This document shows, in pieces, positions 62,268-64,000 of a stretch of 64,000 nucleotides of DNA. The stretch comes from an uncultured Erythrobacter sp. (GTDB lineage: Bacteria; Pseudomonadota; Alphaproteobacteria; Sphingomonadales; Sphingomonadaceae): NCBI GenBank assembly GCA_947488155.1, contig CANKYK010000002.1, positions 192,001-256,000 on the forward strand, read 5' to 3'. Within the stretch, counting starts at the first letter, position 1, and each line of letters begins with the position of its first letter. The notes under the pieces were generated by a model that saw only the letters and a list, made by a program, of their open reading frames with translations, searched no databases and had not been told where the DNA came from. Made by a program: the position numbers and the translations under genes.

Positions 62268-64000
62268 ATGACCGATATGAGCAATCCAGGTTTTGGACGT
62301 TCGCAAGAAAGCGGTGCTCGCGCCACGGATGGCGCTAACGAGGCAGTTGCAGGGATGAACGCAGCCACAAGTGCGCCTGCGCCAACTGCAGCTCCAGCGG
62401 CTACGCCAGCACCAGCACCTTCAGCGGCTCCAGCGCTGCAGCCCGCCGCTGCCGCCGAGCAAGCCTCGCTGTCGGCCGCTGAGCAAAGGTCTCACGAAAA
62501 TGCCAAGCAACCGATCGGCGTCGTCCTGGAGATATCTGGTGCAGGCTCTCAAGTCGCCATCGATCTTCAGCGCCTTGCCGAATGTATGGAAGACGTCGAT
62601 CCTTCCATCGCGCTAGCTGGCCAGGTCGGCAGTCAGATCAAGATCCGTGTCGGTGATGCTTGGTTGCTGGCTAATGTGCGCGACCAACGCAAGGATCGCC
62701 GCAACGATCAAGGCATCACCGCCAATATCGATTTCCTTGGCGAAGGCCAGGAAGAGAAGCTAACCGGGCGTATCCACGGCTTCCGCCGCGGTGTCACACG
62801 CTATCCGGTTCCTGGCGCGCTGGTTTATCCGGCGACGACGCAGGATCTGAAACAGATCTACGCCAGCGATGGCCGCGCTAACATCACGATTGGCACCGTC
62901 TATCCGACCAAGGACATCCGTGCCGGCATGTATATCGACGCGATGTTGGGCAAACACTTCGCGCTGCTGGGATCCACCGGTACCGGTAAGTCGACCAGCG
63001 CCGCGCTCATCCTGCACCGCATTTGTGAGGCCGCGCCCCAAGGTCACATCGTCATGATTGACCCTCACGGCGAGTATTCCGCAGCCTTCCGCCAAACCGG
63101 TCACATCCTCGATGTGTCGAACCTGCAAATGCCGTACTGGTTGATGAACTTTGAGGAGCATTGCGAAGTCCTCCTCACCAGCGACGGCAACGAACGCCAG
63201 GTTGATTCTGACATTCTCGCCAAGTGCTTGCTGCATGCTCGCTCCAAAAACCGCTTGGCGGAGACCATGGGCAAGATCACCGCAGATTCCCCGATCCCGT
63301 ATCTCTTGTCCGACCTCGCGACCAAGCTGCAGGACGAGATGGGCAAGCTCGACAAGGCCACGTCATCTGCGCCTTATATGCGGATCAAGGGGAAACTCGA
63401 CGAGCTCAAAGCCGATCCGCGCTATCAGTTCATGTTCTCCGGCATGCTCGTTGGCGATACGATGGCTGACTTCATCGCCAAGGTGTTCCGCATGCCTGGC
63501 GATGGCAAACCGATCTCGATCATCGACGTCTCCGGCGTCCCATCAGACATCACCTCGACCGTGGTTGCTGTTCTCAGTCGCCTCGTGTTCGACTTTGCGA
63601 TCTGGGGACGCGAAGAGAAGACCCGCCCGATCCTGCTCGTGTGCGAGGAGGCTCACCGCTACGTTCCAAACGAGAAGAACTCGGATGGGTCGTCGGTTGC
63701 CAGTATCTTGGGCCGGATCGCCAAAGAGGGCCGGAAGTACGGCATCAGCCTGGGCCTCATCACCCAGCGTCCATCTGACCTTGCCGAAGGCGTGTTGTCA
63801 CAATGCGGCACCATCCTTTCCATGCGTCTCAACAACGACCGCGACCAAGCCTTCGTGAAAGCGGCCATGCCTGAGGGTGCGCGCGGCTTCCTCGATTCCA
63901 TTCCCGCCTTGCGCAACCGCGAGGTGATCATCTGCGGCGAGGGTGTCGCAATCCCCATCCGCGTGAGCTTCGACAACCTCGAAGAGAGCAAGCGTCCGGC
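62268..64000 (+). CDS. HerA-like ATPase (DUF87), C-terminus cut by window end
   Basis: At least 577 codons from the ATG at 62268 (AGGGAAAG upstream); no stop before the window end. An Ala/Pro-rich disordered stretch (about 20-75) precedes a HAS-barrel-like region, then the HerA/FtsK-type motor: Walker A GSTGTGKSTSAALI near 234, VMIDPHGEY, Walker B LLVCEEAHRY and the sensor ITQRPSDL. HerA proteins are hexameric DNA translocases that act with the nuclease NurA or, in defence islands, with Sir2 or other effectors. No partner is visible in the window. Domain order suggests a free-standing sphingomonad HerA. Confidence 0.85.
   Translation, partial: MTDMSNPGFGRSQESGARATDGANEAVAGMNAATSAPAPTAAPAATPAPAPSAAPALQPAAAAEQASLSAAEQRSHENAKQPIGVVLEISGAGSQVAIDLQRLAECMEDVDPSIALAGQVGSQIKIRVGDAWLLANVRDQRKDRRNDQGITANIDFLGEGQEEKLTGRIHGFRRGVTRYPVPGALVYPATTQDLKQIYASDGRANITIGTVYPTKDIRAGMYIDAMLGKHFALLGSTGTGKSTSAALILHRICEAAPQGHIVMIDPHGEYSAAFRQTGHILDVSNLQMPYWLMNFEEHCEVLLTSDGNERQVDSDILAKCLLHARSKNRLAETMGKITADSPIPYLLSDLATKLQDEMGKLDKATSSAPYMRIKGKLDELKADPRYQFMFSGMLVGDTMADFIAKVFRMPGDGKPISIIDVSGVPSDITSTVVAVLSRLVFDFAIWGREEKTRPILLVCEEAHRYVPNEKNSDGSSVASILGRIAKEGRKYGISLGLITQRPSDLAEGVLSQCGTILSMRLNNDRDQAFVKAAMPEGARGFLDSIPALRNREVIICGEGVAIPIRVSFDNLEESKRP

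Overview
The window looks like a piece of chromosome from an alphaproteobacterium of the order Sphingomonadales, most likely the Erythrobacteraceae (Erythrobacter / Altererythrobacter / Porphyrobacter type). This is an inference from gene content and protein character: an Entner-Doudoroff operon zwf-edd-glk, ChpT of the CckA-ChpT-CtrA relay, RpoH next to an RluD-type enzyme, a TorF-type porin, a DUF3297 protein, the TauE/TIGR02186 pair and palindromic repeats of the CCGGACTTGATCCGG kind. Composition is GC-rich and even. I see no insertion sequence, prophage, CRISPR array or rRNA operon. Genes are tightly packed, with many ATGA or TGATG stop/start overlaps.

Layout. 1-4.5 kb: glk (cut by the window edge), edd and zwf on the minus strand, with a divergent LacI-type regulator. 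4.5-9.3 kb: a transglutaminase-like protein, a small zinc-finger membrane protein, rimO, a DUF1761 protein and a K+ channel, with two copies of a palindromic element at 4.5 and 7.7 kb. 9.3-12.9 kb: serS-surE operon (running into the channel gene) and a divergent sulfotransferase. 13-17.3 kb: sppA, then pyrB with an inactive dihydroorotase homologue. 17.4-21.5 kb: a ParA ATPase, a ribbon-helix-helix-like protein and a SPOR lipoprotein in one operon, with a second SPOR/Sel1 protein divergent. 21.6-25.5 kb: DUF418 membrane protein, bfd and bfr, a secreted unknown and DUF2721. 25.5-34.2 kb: der, DUF3297, tRNA-Leu, tig, a chemoreceptor, clpP, clpX and a small membrane protein.

34.3-40.1 kb: a fasciclin protein, a membrane acyltransferase, then a five-gene overlapping operon on the minus strand (unknown secreted protein, mtgA, CDF zinc exporter, SigK-like ECF sigma factor, RskA-like anti-sigma factor). 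40.2-45.6 kb: a MITE-like repeat, rpoH, rluD-type, JAMM protease, chpT, amidase, aqpZ and rnpB. 45.6-46.35 kb is gene-poor and repeat-rich. 46.4-54 kb: glutamate-synthase-like FMN protein, a large serine-protease autotransporter, ugd and a Ser/Thr-type phosphatase. 54-64 kb: TorF porin, SIMPL protein, gloA, nhaA, an NfrB/NfrA-like pair, the TauE/TIGR02186 pair and a HerA-like ATPase cut by the window end.

Functional threads: central sugar oxidation under a local LacI regulator; proteostasis (tig, clpP, clpX, rpoH); iron storage and release (bfd, bfr, with a Fur-like site); envelope growth and stress (mtgA, amidase, SigK/RskA, fasciclin, SppA). The most unusual observations are the paired 76-bp palindromic element with a perfect 30-bp inverted repeat, the ParA/RHH/SPOR module, a trigger factor with a histone-H1-like tail, an RNase P RNA whose P3 region carries a dispersed-repeat hairpin, and a minimal NfrB/NfrA pair.
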